A DNA stretch of 64,000 nt from Kocuria sp. GTDB taxonomy: Bacteria > Actinomycetota > Actinomycetes > Actinomycetales > Micrococcaceae. Made by a program: the position numbers and the translations under genes. The DNA lies in NCBI GenBank assembly GCA_030524035.1, contig JAUNHG010000001.1:175416-239415 (forward strand), written 5' to 3'. Below the pieces are notes generated by a model. The model made no database searches. It was not told where the DNA came from and saw only the letters and a list, made by a program, of their open reading frames with translations. Shown here one piece after another: positions 17,943-27,470 of this stretch (its first letter is position 1; the number at the start of each line of letters is the position of its first letter).

Positions 17943-19556
17943 TCACCCTTCGGTGGTCCCGACATTCACAAAGCTCAGGCCGGTCAGAGAGATCGGCTTG
18001 AAGTCCGTGAGTGTCTCGCTGTTCCACGCGGTCGGGACACTGCGGTGGAACAAGGGGTACAAGGGGATTTCTTCGGAGAGTAGGTCGAAGAGTTCACCCC
18101 AAGCGTCTTCCTGTGCGCTGGTGTCCGTAGCAGACAAGCTCTTTTCCAGCAGCTCTTGCACCTGGTCGTAGGATTCACTGCCCTTCCAGTGCATACGCTG
18201 ATCCGTCCAGGTATCGGCGGCGTACCACCAGCTCATCAGCAGATCGGGATCATTGCCGAACACTGAAGGGTCTCCGGGGGCCAAGACGACGTCGTAAGCT
18301 TTCGCATCACCATCAATGGTGTTGTACACGTCGGCGCTTTTGCGCTGGTCAAAGGACACCTCGACGCCCGCGTCCTTCAAGGATTCCTGGATGATGGGGG
18401 TGACCTGCTGTACCCAGTCATGGTCTGTGACCATCAGGCGGAAGTCCTTGAGGCCAGTTTCCTCAAATAGTTTCTTGGCCTTATCGGGATCGTGCGAATA
18501 CACCGTGGAGGCTTCGCGGTAGTTGGGGTGATCTTTCTGTACAAAGCAGGTGGCGGCTTCGGCTTGGCCTGATAATCCGTTGTCAATTACCTGTTTCATG
18601 TCGATGGCATAGAGGAAGGCTTGGCGGTTGCGCCGGTCATTAAAGGGGTTGTCTTTGCTGTTATTGAACATGGCAAACAGCAGACCGAATCCTTGAACGG
18701 ATTCGACATCGTGACTGTTCTTGAGCTGATCAACCGACAGGTAAGGCACGGAGTCGATGGCTTGGACGGAATTCGACTGCAGCGCATTGGTACGAGTGGA
18801 GGCATCTGCAATGATTTGCCATTCCATGCGGGCGGCTTTGGCTGGGCGTGGGCCGTTGTAATCGTCAAAGCGTTCCATGACGATCGTGGAGCCCGATGCG
18901 CCGTTTTCGGTCATTCGCCACGGCCCGGATCCGACAGGGTTGGCGTCAAAGGCTTCAGCGCCCATATCTTTAACCGCAGCCTGGGGCACGATCTTGATTG
19001 TGGACAAGCGTTCAGCCAGCAAAGCGGTAGGTGTGTTCAGGACGAAGGCCACGGTGGTGTCGTCCACTTCTTCCACGGAATCGATGAACGGAATGAATGC
19101 GGCGTACAACGAAGCGTTTTCGGGGTCCATCACGCGCTCGAAGGAATAGACCACATCTTTGGCGGTCACCGGTTCACCGTTGTGGAACACAGCGTCTGGA
19201 CGTAGGGCAACCTCCACCCGGGATTCCGTGCTGTCAGGAAGTTCTTGGGCTAGCGCGGCGTACGGTTCGCGGGTGACCGGGTCCAGTTCCGTCAGACCCT
19301 CCATGGTGTGCCAGTTCACGGCAACGGTGAGGGCCGCTGACGTGGTCATGGGGTCATAACCATTAGTGCCTAGCTCGTAAGAAATCGCGGCTTTGATGGT
19401 TCCTTCTGCGTTGGCTTCGCCATTACTTCCGCCGGAGTTGGAGGTTCCCGTGCCTTCTGGTGCGCAGGCAGCCAGGGACGCGACGATCCCGGCGGCGGCG
19501 CTGCCGATGAGGAATTGGCGGCGATTGGTGCGATGAGAAAGAGACGAGGTACTCAC
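17943..19556 (-). CDS. siaE: Extracytoplasmic solute-binding lipoprotein (family 5)
   Basis: A 537-residue substrate-binding protein of the DppA/OppA (SBP family 5) type. It probably binds sialic acid outside the membrane and delivers it to SiaF/SiaG. The N-terminus carries a twin-arginine-like RRQFLIG followed by a lipobox ending LAAC, so it may be Tat-exported and lipidated. The mature domain includes the family stretch DAVFHNGEPVTAKDVVYS. A GTG 24 bases further upstream is in frame, but AAAGGA at 9 bases before the GTG at 19556 favours the shorter start. Promoter and operator lie in the divergent gap with nanR. Confidence 0.8.
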   Translation of the reverse strand: MSTSSLSHRTNRRQFLIGSAAAGIVASLAACAPEGTGTSNSGGSNGEANAEGTIKAAISYELGTNGYDPMTTSAALTVAVNWHTMEGLTELDPVTREPYAALAQELPDSTESRVEVALRPDAVFHNGEPVTAKDVVYSFERVMDPENASLYAAFIPFIDSVEEVDDTTVAFVLNTPTALLAERLSTIKIVPQAAVKDMGAEAFDANPVGSGPWRMTENGASGSTIVMERFDDYNGPRPAKAARMEWQIIADASTRTNALQSNSVQAIDSVPYLSVDQLKNSHDVESVQGFGLLFAMFNNSKDNPFNDRRNRQAFLYAIDMKQVIDNGLSGQAEAATCFVQKDHPNYREASTVYSHDPDKAKKLFEETGLKDFRLMVTDHDWVQQVTPIIQESLKDAGVEVSFDQRKSADVYNTIDGDAKAYDVVLAPGDPSVFGNDPDLLMSWWYAADTWTDQRMHWKGSESYDQVQELLEKSLSATDTSAQEDAWGELFDLLSEEIPLYPLFHRSVPTAWNSETLTDFKPISLTGLSFVNVGTTEG

Positions 19557-19608
19557 CGTTGCACATCCTTTCGTGTTCACGCCCAGTCACGTGAGCGAAG
19601 AATTTAGA

Positions 19609-19623
19609 GGACGTCTGACGTCC
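19609..19623. promoter_or_regulatory. Palindromic operator, likely NanR site
   Basis: GGACGTC-T-GACGTCC is a perfect 7-1-7 inverted repeat in the divergent region between the importer operon and the FCD regulator, 53 bases before the siaE start. FCD-type GntR proteins commonly bind sites of this size and symmetry. Its position suits repression of the importer operon. Confidence 0.6.
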
Positions 19624-19839
19624 GATGTGTGTACGGTAACCTATGGCGTGGGTCACGCCAAGTCTTGAAAGTAGCGTGGATCGTGTATGTGGGGGTCTGG
19701 AATGTGTGCAGGCGGACATTCCCCAAAGTCAGTGCGGATTCATAGGACTGCAGCCCTATTTTTGGTGAGACATAGCGAAGGTGTCACGAAGCAGTCTTTG
19801 CCTCGTATAGGGTGCAGGCCGACGAGAAAGGGCAGTGCG

Positions 19840-20532
19840 GTGCGCGGAAACTCAGCCAACGTGCAAGCAATCCAGGAACTGATCCTGCGCGAGGGTCTCC
19901 GTCCGGGGGAGCCTTTGCCACCCGAAAGCGTGCTGTGTGATCACTTGAATGCTTCCCGGTCGTCGGTCCGTGAGGCAATTCGCACGCTGGTATCGCTGGA
20001 TATTGTTGAGGTGCGACACGGGTACGGGACTTTCGTGGGGCAGATGTCACTCACGCCACTGGTCAACGGGCTCTTGTTTCGGGCCAGACTCAATGATGGG
20101 CACGACCTGCGGGCCTTACGCGAAGTGGTGCAGGTTCGTATTGCCCTGGATCTTTCCGTGGGGGAGGAACTGGTAGATGTTTACCGGGGTACTGTTCAGG
20201 GGGAACTGAACCAGATTGTGGTGGATATGCGGCGTCTGGCAGATCACGGTGAATCTTTTATGGAGCAGGATGCCGCCTTCCATGCTCGCCTATTAGAGCC
20301 TTTACATAACGAACTGATTCAGCAGTTAGGTGCAGCTTTCTGGCAGATCCACACAGCGGCTTTGCCGTTGTTGGGCATTGCCCCGTCTCAGGACATTCTG
20401 GAAACCGTGAATGCGCACCAAACTATGCTTGATGCGCTGATCGCGGGGGATCTGGAGGCATACCGGGATGCGGTCCACGCCCATTACAGACCATTGATGA
20501 AAGCGTTGTCCGGCAAACTTCAAGACTCCTAG
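19840..20532 (+). CDS. nanR: GntR-family FCD regulator, NanR-like
   Basis: A 230-residue regulator. The N-terminal GntR helix-turn-helix includes LPPESVLCDHLNASRSSVREAIRTL, read in two parts as the recognition region, and RHGYGTFVG forms the wing. A C-terminal FCD domain carries metal-ligand-type residues in AAFHARL and NAHQTML. The frame extends upstream to 19687, but the GTG at 19840 has AAAGGG 7 bases before it and starts at the conserved domain. It is divergent from siaE, with a palindrome between them, so it probably represses sialic acid uptake and catabolism. Confidence 0.78.
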   Translation: MRGNSANVQAIQELILREGLRPGEPLPPESVLCDHLNASRSSVREAIRTLVSLDIVEVRHGYGTFVGQMSLTPLVNGLLFRARLNDGHDLRALREVVQVRIALDLSVGEELVDVYRGTVQGELNQIVVDMRRLADHGESFMEQDAAFHARLLEPLHNELIQQLGAAFWQIHTAALPLLGIAPSQDILETVNAHQTMLDALIAGDLEAYRDAVHAHYRPLMKALSGKLQDS

Positions 20533-20564
20533 CATGAGGCTTCAACAACCCCGGTATGTGCGGG

Positions 20565-21839
20565 CTATGGGGTGCGGGGGAGTTTGACTGGTTTGAGGAG
20601 GTTCAGCGGGGGCCGCACTAGTGTGCGTGGGCGTTTGGGTTTGGGCGGGGGGTTGCTGGCGCCGTGTGTGGTGACGGTCTGCAGGATGCGTTCCAGGTCG
20701 GTGCTGACCGAAACTAGCCACCAGTGATCCCATGTGTTGCGTATGTCCAGGTTCTCCAGCTGTTCGGATAAATCAGCGATCCGTGCCCGGGCCCGGCGGG
20801 ATAACAACACCACCTCGTCTTTTTCTTGGTCATCCAGGGTTAAGGGAACCACTGCGATGGCCGTGGTTAACGATTGCAGAGAGTCTGTGTCTACTTTCCA
20901 GGCCACACGCAGCACCTCCGCTACGGCGCGTAGAGCGCGCTCAAGTTCCTTGGATACCTCAGCCGGGACCACCATGTGAGAGCCGTCCGTCGCAAAGAGC
21001 CGACGCAGAACGTCCGTGAGGTTACGCATGTAGAAAGACACATACTCCACCTGAATCAGGCGGGCTAGTCCAGGGTCCTGGTTTTTGTAGTTCGGCAACA
21101 GCATACGTGGGTTGCCTTTCATAGCGGTGGCAGATTCCTGGACCACTCCCCGGACTTCCGTCGTCATCTGAGCTAGCTGCTGATTAACCTCCAGCCAGTC
21201 ACGACGTGAGGTGGTGCCGGGTGTTCGCACTTCCCCCGCCACATCCCGCAGGTAGTACATGAGGAGCTTCTCCGCGCGCCCAAGTTCCAGGGAAGCTGAC
21301 CGAATATCCACCGGCGGTGCTACCAACAGATGGACAATCAAACCAATCGCGGCCCCCGTGGTCATCTGCACCAAGTACCCCATGGAATAGTCATCTGCAT
21401 TGGGGCCACCAATCACCAGCACAAACAGTGCGGTCATGGGAATGTAGTCCGCGCCCACTCCCAGTTTGCGCACCCCAGCCAACATGGTGCCCAACACGAT
21501 CACAATGAACAGCGTGATGATTGTGTTCAGGTCGGTCAGGAGGATGATCAGGGCCAGGACCATGCCAAGTGCCAGACCCAGGATGGTTTGCATGCCGGTG
21601 CGCATGGAGCCCAGCAAGGTGGGATACATGACCGACAAAGCCCCCAAGGGTGCGTAGAACGGGTATTGAGCCACAACACCCGGCATATGCGGCGCCACAA
21701 TCCACGCTAACGTGCAGGCGGTGGCAGCCTTGAGCGCCAAGAGCATGCGAGGGGCGGTGATTGCGCCTTGATGCCACGGGCGAATCAGAGGGTCGTCGTC
21801 AGTGGAAGGTGGGGGCGACGAACGGCTGAAAATGCGCAC
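20565..21839 (-). CDS. FUSC-family membrane protein
   Basis: A 424-residue protein with about six N-terminal hydrophobic helices (residues about 25-185) and a long helical cytoplasmic C-terminus ending in a Pro/Lys-rich tail. This matches the FUSC/aromatic-acid exporter-like group. A longer GTG start at 21914 exists, but AAGGAG just before the GTG at 21839 is a better ribosome binding site. It is divergent from the DUF3151 gene and convergent with nanR. The transported compound is unknown. Confidence 0.65.
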   Translation of the reverse strand: MRIFSRSSPPPSTDDDPLIRPWHQGAITAPRMLLALKAATACTLAWIVAPHMPGVVAQYPFYAPLGALSVMYPTLLGSMRTGMQTILGLALGMVLALIILLTDLNTIITLFIVIVLGTMLAGVRKLGVGADYIPMTALFVLVIGGPNADDYSMGYLVQMTTGAAIGLIVHLLVAPPVDIRSASLELGRAEKLLMYYLRDVAGEVRTPGTTSRRDWLEVNQQLAQMTTEVRGVVQESATAMKGNPRMLLPNYKNQDPGLARLIQVEYVSFYMRNLTDVLRRLFATDGSHMVVPAEVSKELERALRAVAEVLRVAWKVDTDSLQSLTTAIAVVPLTLDDQEKDEVVLLSRRARARIADLSEQLENLDIRNTWDHWWLVSVSTDLERILQTVTTHGASNPPPKPKRPRTLVRPPLNLLKPVKLPRTP

Positions 21840-21938
21840 GAAACTCCTTGCGTCCGAGCGGTGTTCGTGCGCCAGCGTATTCGGTGACAGCCCCGTTAGG
21901 CTAGGACGATACACCGGCCATTTTATGAAAGGCGCATC

Positions 21939-22358
21939 ATGAGCCAGATCGGCAAAAACCTGCTGGGAGAACCTGCCCCTACCTTGCTGGAGGAAAATCC
22001 GGACCTGACTGCCCGGGTTGAGGCTGGTGACGAAGCCGATGACCTGGCGCGGGCTTTTCCCAAGGAGCAGCTGCCGTGGGCTGTGCTGGCCGAAGAAGCT
22101 TTACACGACGGCCGAGTGTTGGAAGGGTACGCCTACGCCCGGGTGGGGTACCACCGTGGCTTGGACGCATTACGTGGTCACGGATGGAAGGGCCACGGCC
22201 CGGTTCCGTTTGCTCATGAACCGAACCGTGGCTTCCTTCGCGCCTTGGCCGCTTTAGGACAGGCCGCAGCAGCTATTGGGGAGTTGGATGAAGCCGAACG
22301 TATTCAGACATTCCTCAACGACTCCGACCCCACTGCGGCGGAAGAACTGCAACGCTGA
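21939..22358 (+). CDS. DUF3151 family protein
   Basis: A 139-residue soluble protein typical of DUF3151, which is widespread in Mycobacteriales. It shows LPWAVLAEEALHDG and YAYARVGYHRGLDALR, followed by a WKGHGPVP segment. Its ATG follows GAAAGG. The 3' end overlaps the convergent metF-metE gene by 55 bases. Genes of this family lie near purA and fba in mycobacteria, and purA is nearby here. Function unknown. Confidence 0.82.
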   Translation: MSQIGKNLLGEPAPTLLEENPDLTARVEAGDEADDLARAFPKEQLPWAVLAEEALHDGRVLEGYAYARVGYHRGLDALRGHGWKGHGPVPFAHEPNRGFLRALAALGQAAAAIGELDEAERIQTFLNDSDPTAAEELQR

Positions 22359-25300
22359 CGGACACGCGCTGCCGCCTCCACCATATTCCGCAAGGACTGT
22401 GTGGTTTCTGTATATGAGCGTGTTTTGAGCCCGCAATCCGGATTGACCCACAGCAGGTCGGTGTCCGCGTGCTCCAGGGCACTGACCAGCAGGGATTCAA
22501 TTTCCTCTACGGAGGGGATGCGGGGCGAATGAATATCCCACACACCCGGCCCTAAGCCCCGGCTGAATCCCACAGAGTGGACGTCCGCCAATACCTCCAT
22601 ACGGGACCGCGTCGCTTCAATACTGGTGACGTCTGCATTCAGAGCATCGACACTGTCGATCACCTCACCGAATTCGGAATAACACAGGTGGGTGTGAATC
22701 TGCGTATCGTCGGCCACTCCGGACGTCGCGCGGCGGAAAGCGTCGACCGCCCACTGGAGGTAGTCAGTGCGTTGCGCTTGGCGCAATGGCAGCAGCTCAC
22801 GTAGTGCGGGTTCATCGACCTGAATAATTCCAATCCCCGCTGCCTCCAAGTCCGCTACCTCATCCCGTAGCGCCAAAGCCACCTGGGTGGCGGTGTCGGA
22901 CACGGGCTGGTCATCCCGCACAAAGGACCACGCCAGGATGGTGACTGGGCCGGTTAGCATGCCCTTAACGGGCCGTTGGGTCAGTGACTGCGCATACGTA
23001 ATCCACGGCACCGTGAATGGTGCACCGCGCACACCGGATCCTGCCCGGGACACATCCCCCCACAAGATCGCCGGTCGTGTGGCGCGTGAGCCATAAGACT
23101 GAACCCAGCCGTTGTGTGTCACAGCAAAACCGTCAAGGTGTTCGGCAAAGTACTGCACCATGTCGTTACGTTCAGGTTCCCCGTGAACCAGGACGTCCAG
23201 GCCCAGTTCCTCCTGTAGGGCAATCACCCGGGTGATTTCCGCACGCACAAAAGATTCATATTGTTCCCGGTTGATGGTTCCGGTCCGGTAATCCGCCCGG
23301 GCTTTGCGGACCTCAGCGGTTTGGGGAAAAGAGCCAATCGTTGTGGTTGGTAAGACAGGCAGTGTGCTGGTGCCGAAAGCGCGTTGCGCCTGGGCGTGAC
23401 GTCGCTGTTCGGCGGGTAAACGTGTGGTGTCAGCGGGTGTCTGATTTGCAGCTCTGGCCCGCACGGCAGAATCATGCACTCCGATGGCGTCGCAGCGAGA
23501 TTGCGCGGCAGCCGCAGATTCCCGCAAGTGGTCGATAATGGCCTCACGTCCCTGGGCCAGCCCCCGAGCCAGGACGGCAACCTCCTGGATTTTTTCGTCC
23601 GCAAAAGCCAGCCAGCGTGCCACAGTGGGATCCAGGCCGTCTTCGCCGTCAAGTGAATGGGGAACATGGATCAAAGAAGTTGACGTCGAGACCGCCACGG
23701 TGGCTCCGGCGTCGCGCAGGTTCTTTAGCTGTGTGAGGGTGGGGTCCAGCTCCGTGCGCCATACGTTGCGGCCATTCACCACGCCAGCCACCAATACGGG
23801 TGATTTCGCTCTGGTGAATAACCCCACTTGTTGATCCGTCAGATGTCCGCGCACCAAGTCAACGTGGACTGCTTCCACACCGGAATCCACGATGGTCTCC
23901 AAAAGGTCTTCGGTATCCCCATACGGGGTGGCCACCAAAATTTTGGGTCGGGCGGTGAGCTCAGCCAGGTAACGCGTGGCACGTTTCAGGGCTTGTTGTA
24001 GCTCGTGTTTCTGTACGTGCGCGAAATCTACGACGGCGGCGGGTTCGTCAATCTGTATCCATTCGGCACCTGCCTGCCGTAACCGGGCAAAGATCTGGGC
24101 GTACACCGGCAGAAGGTCGTCCAAACGCTCCAGTGGGTGTATTGGTGGGGTCGTGGTGCCATCGTCCTTTGCCAAGGCTAAAAACGTCACCGGCCCCACG
24201 ATGGTGGGACGCACCGTGTGCCCCTGGGACGCGGCGTTTTCAAGCGCCCATTCCAGTTCGTAAGGGGCGGCGCTGAAAGTGGTGTGTGGGCCGATTTCAG
24301 GCACCAAATAGTGATAGTTGGTGTCGAACCACTTGGTCATTTCCAGCGGCTGACGTGCAGAATCTCCCCGAGCCAGAATGAAAGCACCGTCGCGGTTCAC
24401 AGACCCCGCAGCGGCTCCGTTTTTCACCCGCAGATCCGTGAATCTTTCCGGCACAGCCCCCACGGCCACCAAGGTATCCAGTACCTGGTCGTACAGTGCA
24501 TAACTGGCAGGGATTGCGGAAGGTTCCGTCAGGCCCTGTTCAATGATGCGTGCTGCGTCCTGGGTGCGCAGGCTGGTTGCGGTGCTGTTGAGATCCTGGG
24601 CGGTAGTTGTCCCGTCCCAGTAATTTTCCAAGGCCTTCTTCAGTTCCCGGTGTGGGCCAAGCCGGGGGTACCCCAGGATGGTGGCGGAGGGAAAACCGGT
24701 GTTCTGGTGGGTAGCTGCGGTGTTGGTTTGGGTGGTCACAGTGATCTCCTGATGTGTTGTGCGGTTGGGGTGAGCAGTGACGTGGATAGGTGCGGCGATG
24801 TCATCGGCCTTCGGAGGTACCGGGCGCGGAAGATCAAGCTGTTCCAGGACGTCCAGGGCGGCTTGATGTTCATTGAACGTGTATAGATGTACCCCTGGTG
24901 CCCCGGCGTCTAACGCGGCCTGTGCGGTGTGAACAGCGAAACGAACACCGATGGCGTGCCGTTGCCGGTCCGAATCAGCTGTTTCCAGGGCGTACGCCAG
25001 ATCGGGATTAGGGGCCAGGCCTGCCAGCCCACAGATCGTCAAGTACCGGCGTATGGTGGTTACCGGCAGCACCCCGGGAATTAGCGGAAACTCCACGCCC
25101 GCTTGCCGGGCAGTGGCCACAAAACGCTCGTAATCGTTCGGGTGAGGGTATACCTGGGTGATGGCAAAGTCTGCCCCAGCCCGCTGCTTAGACAGCAGAA
25201 CCTCCGCGTCCTGCGCTGAACTGCTGGATTCAGGGTGTTTGACGGGATACGCCGCAACACCAATGGATACTTTTCCCGCACCTAGTCGTGCGGCTCGCTG

Positions 25301-25714
25301 ACGTTCCACCTGGCGGATCAGGTCAACCAAGTGTCGGGCGAACGGTAGTTCGCGCGGGGTGGGCTGAGCCTGGCTTTCGCGACGGTCTCCGCGTAGGGCC
25401 AGGATTCCCCGAACCCCGATACCCAAGAGCTGATGAATCAGTTCGTGTAGCGCTGGTTCTGTGTGACCTACGCAAACGACGTGTGCTAACGGGGACAGCG
25501 ACGTGTTGTGCACCAAGTGATGCAGCAGTGACAACGCTTGGCGTCGTCGTAGATCGTCAGTTCCGGCGGTGACGGATACATAGTCCGGTGCGGTGGGCGC
25601 GAGTTGTTCCAGGGTGGCCAGCAATGATTCGCGGTTGCTTTCGCTACGTGGCGGGAACAGTTCGTACGACAAGGCCGGTGCTGGGTCGTCGTGAGAAAGG
25701 TGGGGGTGGGCCAT
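22304..25714 (-). CDS. MetF-MetE fusion: methylene-THF reductase / Met synthase
   Basis: A 1136-residue two-enzyme protein of methionine synthesis. Residues about 1-295 are a methylenetetrahydrofolate reductase ([40 protein letters not shown]). A linker of about 45 residues follows. From about residue 335 it is a full cobalamin-independent methionine synthase starting at [18 protein letters not shown], with zinc ligands in [19 protein letters not shown] and NPDCGLKTR. The MetF part makes 5-methyl-THF that the MetE part consumes. The ATG at 25714 has AGGAG 10 bases upstream, whereas a start seven codons earlier lacks one. Expression is probably controlled by the SAM riboswitch upstream. The 18-residue C-terminal tail is unusual for MetE. 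Confidence 0.88.
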   Translation of the reverse strand: MAHPHLSHDDPAPALSYELFPPRSESNRESLLATLEQLAPTAPDYVSVTAGTDDLRRRQALSLLHHLVHNTSLSPLAHVVCVGHTEPALHELIHQLLGIGVRGILALRGDRRESQAQPTPRELPFARHLVDLIRQVERQRAARLGAGKVSIGVAAYPVKHPESSSSAQDAEVLLSKQRAGADFAITQVYPHPNDYERFVATARQAGVEFPLIPGVLPVTTIRRYLTICGLAGLAPNPDLAYALETADSDRQRHAIGVRFAVHTAQAALDAGAPGVHLYTFNEHQAALDVLEQLDLPRPVPPKADDIAAPIHVTAHPNRTTHQEITVTTQTNTAATHQNTGFPSATILGYPRLGPHRELKKALENYWDGTTTAQDLNSTATSLRTQDAARIIEQGLTEPSAIPASYALYDQVLDTLVAVGAVPERFTDLRVKNGAAAGSVNRDGAFILARGDSARQPLEMTKWFDTNYHYLVPEIGPHTTFSAAPYELEWALENAASQGHTVRPTIVGPVTFLALAKDDGTTTPPIHPLERLDDLLPVYAQIFARLRQAGAEWIQIDEPAAVVDFAHVQKHELQQALKRATRYLAELTARPKILVATPYGDTEDLLETIVDSGVEAVHVDLVRGHLTDQQVGLFTRAKSPVLVAGVVNGRNVWRTELDPTLTQLKNLRDAGATVAVSTSTSLIHVPHSLDGEDGLDPTVARWLAFADEKIQEVAVLARGLAQGREAIIDHLRESAAAAQSRCDAIGVHDSAVRARAANQTPADTTRLPAEQRRHAQAQRAFGTSTLPVLPTTTIGSFPQTAEVRKARADYRTGTINREQYESFVRAEITRVIALQEELGLDVLVHGEPERNDMVQYFAEHLDGFAVTHNGWVQSYGSRATRPAILWGDVSRAGSGVRGAPFTVPWITYAQSLTQRPVKGMLTGPVTILAWSFVRDDQPVSDTATQVALALRDEVADLEAAGIGIIQVDEPALRELLPLRQAQRTDYLQWAVDAFRRATSGVADDTQIHTHLCYSEFGEVIDSVDALNADVTSIEATRSRMEVLADVHSVGFSRGLGPGVWDIHSPRIPSVEEIESLLVSALEHADTDLLWVNPDCGLKTRSYTETTQSLRNMVEAAARVRQRCSSSAAVGSESLRNV

Positions 25715-25727
25715 GTTGTGGGTCTCC

Positions 25728-25759
25728 TCTCGCATGCCCCCGACAGAGGGTGTGCGAGA
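25728..25759 (-). promoter_or_regulatory. SD-proximal hairpin of the metFE leader
   Basis: On the minus strand TCTCGCA pairs with TGCGAGA (7 bp), with an inner CCC/GGG pairing. The 3' arm abuts and partly overlaps the AGAGGAG ribosome binding site of metFE. This is the expected shape of an expression platform that hides the ribosome binding site when SAM is bound. Confidence 0.5.
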
Positions 25760-25818
25760 TCACAACAGACCAGGCCAGCGCAGTGGTGGTGGTTCTGTGG
25801 ACCACGGAACACGATTTT

Positions 25819-25917
25819 GCTCCATCGGTCCTGGCGGGAGCACCGTTCCTGTGGAAATTCAGGATGGTTGCTGCGGCGTCAACGAGCCAGGTCTCTCAGC
25901 CGCTCTGGATAGATAGC
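25819..25917 (-). ncRNA. SAM-I (S-box) riboswitch
   Basis: Reading the minus strand, the leader contains the SAM-I core: CTATC closing P1, then CAGAGCGG, GAGAGACCTGGC, GACGCCGCAGCAACC, later GGTGCTCCCGCCAGG and finally GATGG, which pairs back with CTATC. These match the conserved blocks and spacing of S-box aptamers. It precedes the methionine synthesis gene, the usual target. The platform between the aptamer and the start codon lacks a terminator with a U-run and looks translational. Confidence 0.88.
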
Positions 25918-26037
25918 GCAACTGATATAACCAGACCTTGGGCTCGGATGCAATACGTGCCCCGCGCGGTAGACTCGGCCAGTACAGGACCGCAGACCGG
26001 TGCATATCTGCGCCGAACTCAGGAGTGCATCAACGAT

Positions 26038-27324
26038 ATGCCAGCGATCTCGATCGTCGGTGCCCAGTGGGGCGACGAAGGCAAAGGTAAGGCCACGGAC
26101 ATCTTGGGTGGTCGTGTTGACTTTGTGGTTAAGCCCAATGGTGGTAATAACGCTGGTCATACCGTGGTAGTGGGCGGTGAAAAGTTTGAACTGAAGTTGC
26201 TTCCCGCAGGCATTCTTTCCATGCAGGCCATCCCGGTGATCGGCAACGGGGTGGTGGTTAACCCTCAAGCTTTGTTTGAGGAAATCGACGGACTCGAAAC
26301 CCGCGGGGCGGATACTTCTAAACTGCGGATTTCTGCTAATGCACACCTCGTCGCCCCGTATCACCAAACTATGGATCAAGTCACTGAACGGTTTTTGGGT
26401 AAACGGGCCATTGGTACCACAGGGCGTGGTATCGGCCCGGCGTACATGGACAAAGTGGGGCGTTTAGGCATCCGAGTTCAGGATATTTTGGATGAATCTA
26501 TCCTGGCCCAGAAAATTGATGGTGCTTTGCGGCAGAAAAATGAACTGTTAGTCAAGTTGTATAACCGCAGAGCTTTTGAAACCCAGGAAATTGTGGATTA
26601 TTTCATGGGTTACGCTGACCGTTTAGCCCCCATGATCGTGGACTCCACGCGCTTGCTTAATGACGGCTTGGATGCTGGCAAAACCGTGCTGTTGGAAGGT
26701 GGGCAAGCGACATTCCTGGATGTTGATCATGGCACCTACCCATTCGTGACTTCGTCGAACCCCTCCACGGGTGGTGCCTGCGTGGGAGCGGGGATCGGCC
26801 CCACGCGAATGACGCGCTCCATTGGGATCATCAAGGCCTACACCACCCGCGTGGGGGCGGGGCCATTTCCCACGGAACTGTTCGATGATTGGGGTGAACG
26901 CCTGCGCAGCGTGGGTGGGGAGTTTGGAGTGAACACCGGACGTCCACGTCGCACAGGGTGGTACGACGCTGTGATGGCCCGCCACGCTTCCCGAATCAAC
27001 GGGTTCACGGATTATTTTTTGACCAAGCTGGATGTGCTCACGGGTATTGAGTCCATCCCGGTGTGCGTGGCGTACAACGTTGACGGTATACGCCACGACG
27101 ATATGCCGATGACGCAGACTGAATTTCACCACGCCACGCCTGTCTATGAGTATTTCCCGGGCTGGACTGAGGATATTTCCGGGGCGCGATCCATCGACGA
27201 CTTGCCGTCTAACGCTCAGACTTATGTTCGGGAACTAGAAGCTATGTCTGGCACACAGATTTCCGCGATTGGTGTTGGCCCAGATCGGGAGCACACGATT
27301 GAGGTGCGTGACCTTATCGACTGA
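26038..27324 (+). CDS. purA: Adenylosuccinate synthetase
   Basis: Converts IMP and aspartate to adenylosuccinate using GTP in AMP synthesis. The 428-residue protein starts with the hallmark [11 protein letters not shown] (GTP loop). It carries the IMP-site segments NNAGHTVV and [11 protein letters not shown] and the C-terminal [10 protein letters not shown]. An open frame continues upstream to 25588 without homology, and the ATG at 26038 gives the canonical N-terminus. The AGGAG before it is 12 bases away, which is long. It is divergent from metFE. Confidence 0.95.
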   Translation: MPAISIVGAQWGDEGKGKATDILGGRVDFVVKPNGGNNAGHTVVVGGEKFELKLLPAGILSMQAIPVIGNGVVVNPQALFEEIDGLETRGADTSKLRISANAHLVAPYHQTMDQVTERFLGKRAIGTTGRGIGPAYMDKVGRLGIRVQDILDESILAQKIDGALRQKNELLVKLYNRRAFETQEIVDYFMGYADRLAPMIVDSTRLLNDGLDAGKTVLLEGGQATFLDVDHGTYPFVTSSNPSTGGACVGAGIGPTRMTRSIGIIKAYTTRVGAGPFPTELFDDWGERLRSVGGEFGVNTGRPRRTGWYDAVMARHASRINGFTDYFLTKLDVLTGIESIPVCVAYNVDGIRHDDMPMTQTEFHHATPVYEYFPGWTEDISGARSIDDLPSNAQTYVRELEAMSGTQISAIGVGPDREHTIEVRDLID

Positions 27325-27470
27325 GGGCGCCAGGGTCGTCCCCTTTTCCGATGTCGGTACTCACCCCCCGGTTTCCGGTACGCTTCCGCGTTGTCGCCAC
27401 AGTCGTGTTAAACACCGTTGCACTCGGTGGTGATCGCCACCGTAGGGAGCACTGAACCGAGAGGCCCATC

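Noticed and set aside
25588..26037. 150-codon N-terminal extension of PurA
   Set aside because: The frame crosses the SAM riboswitch, and the canonical PurA N-terminus begins at 26038.
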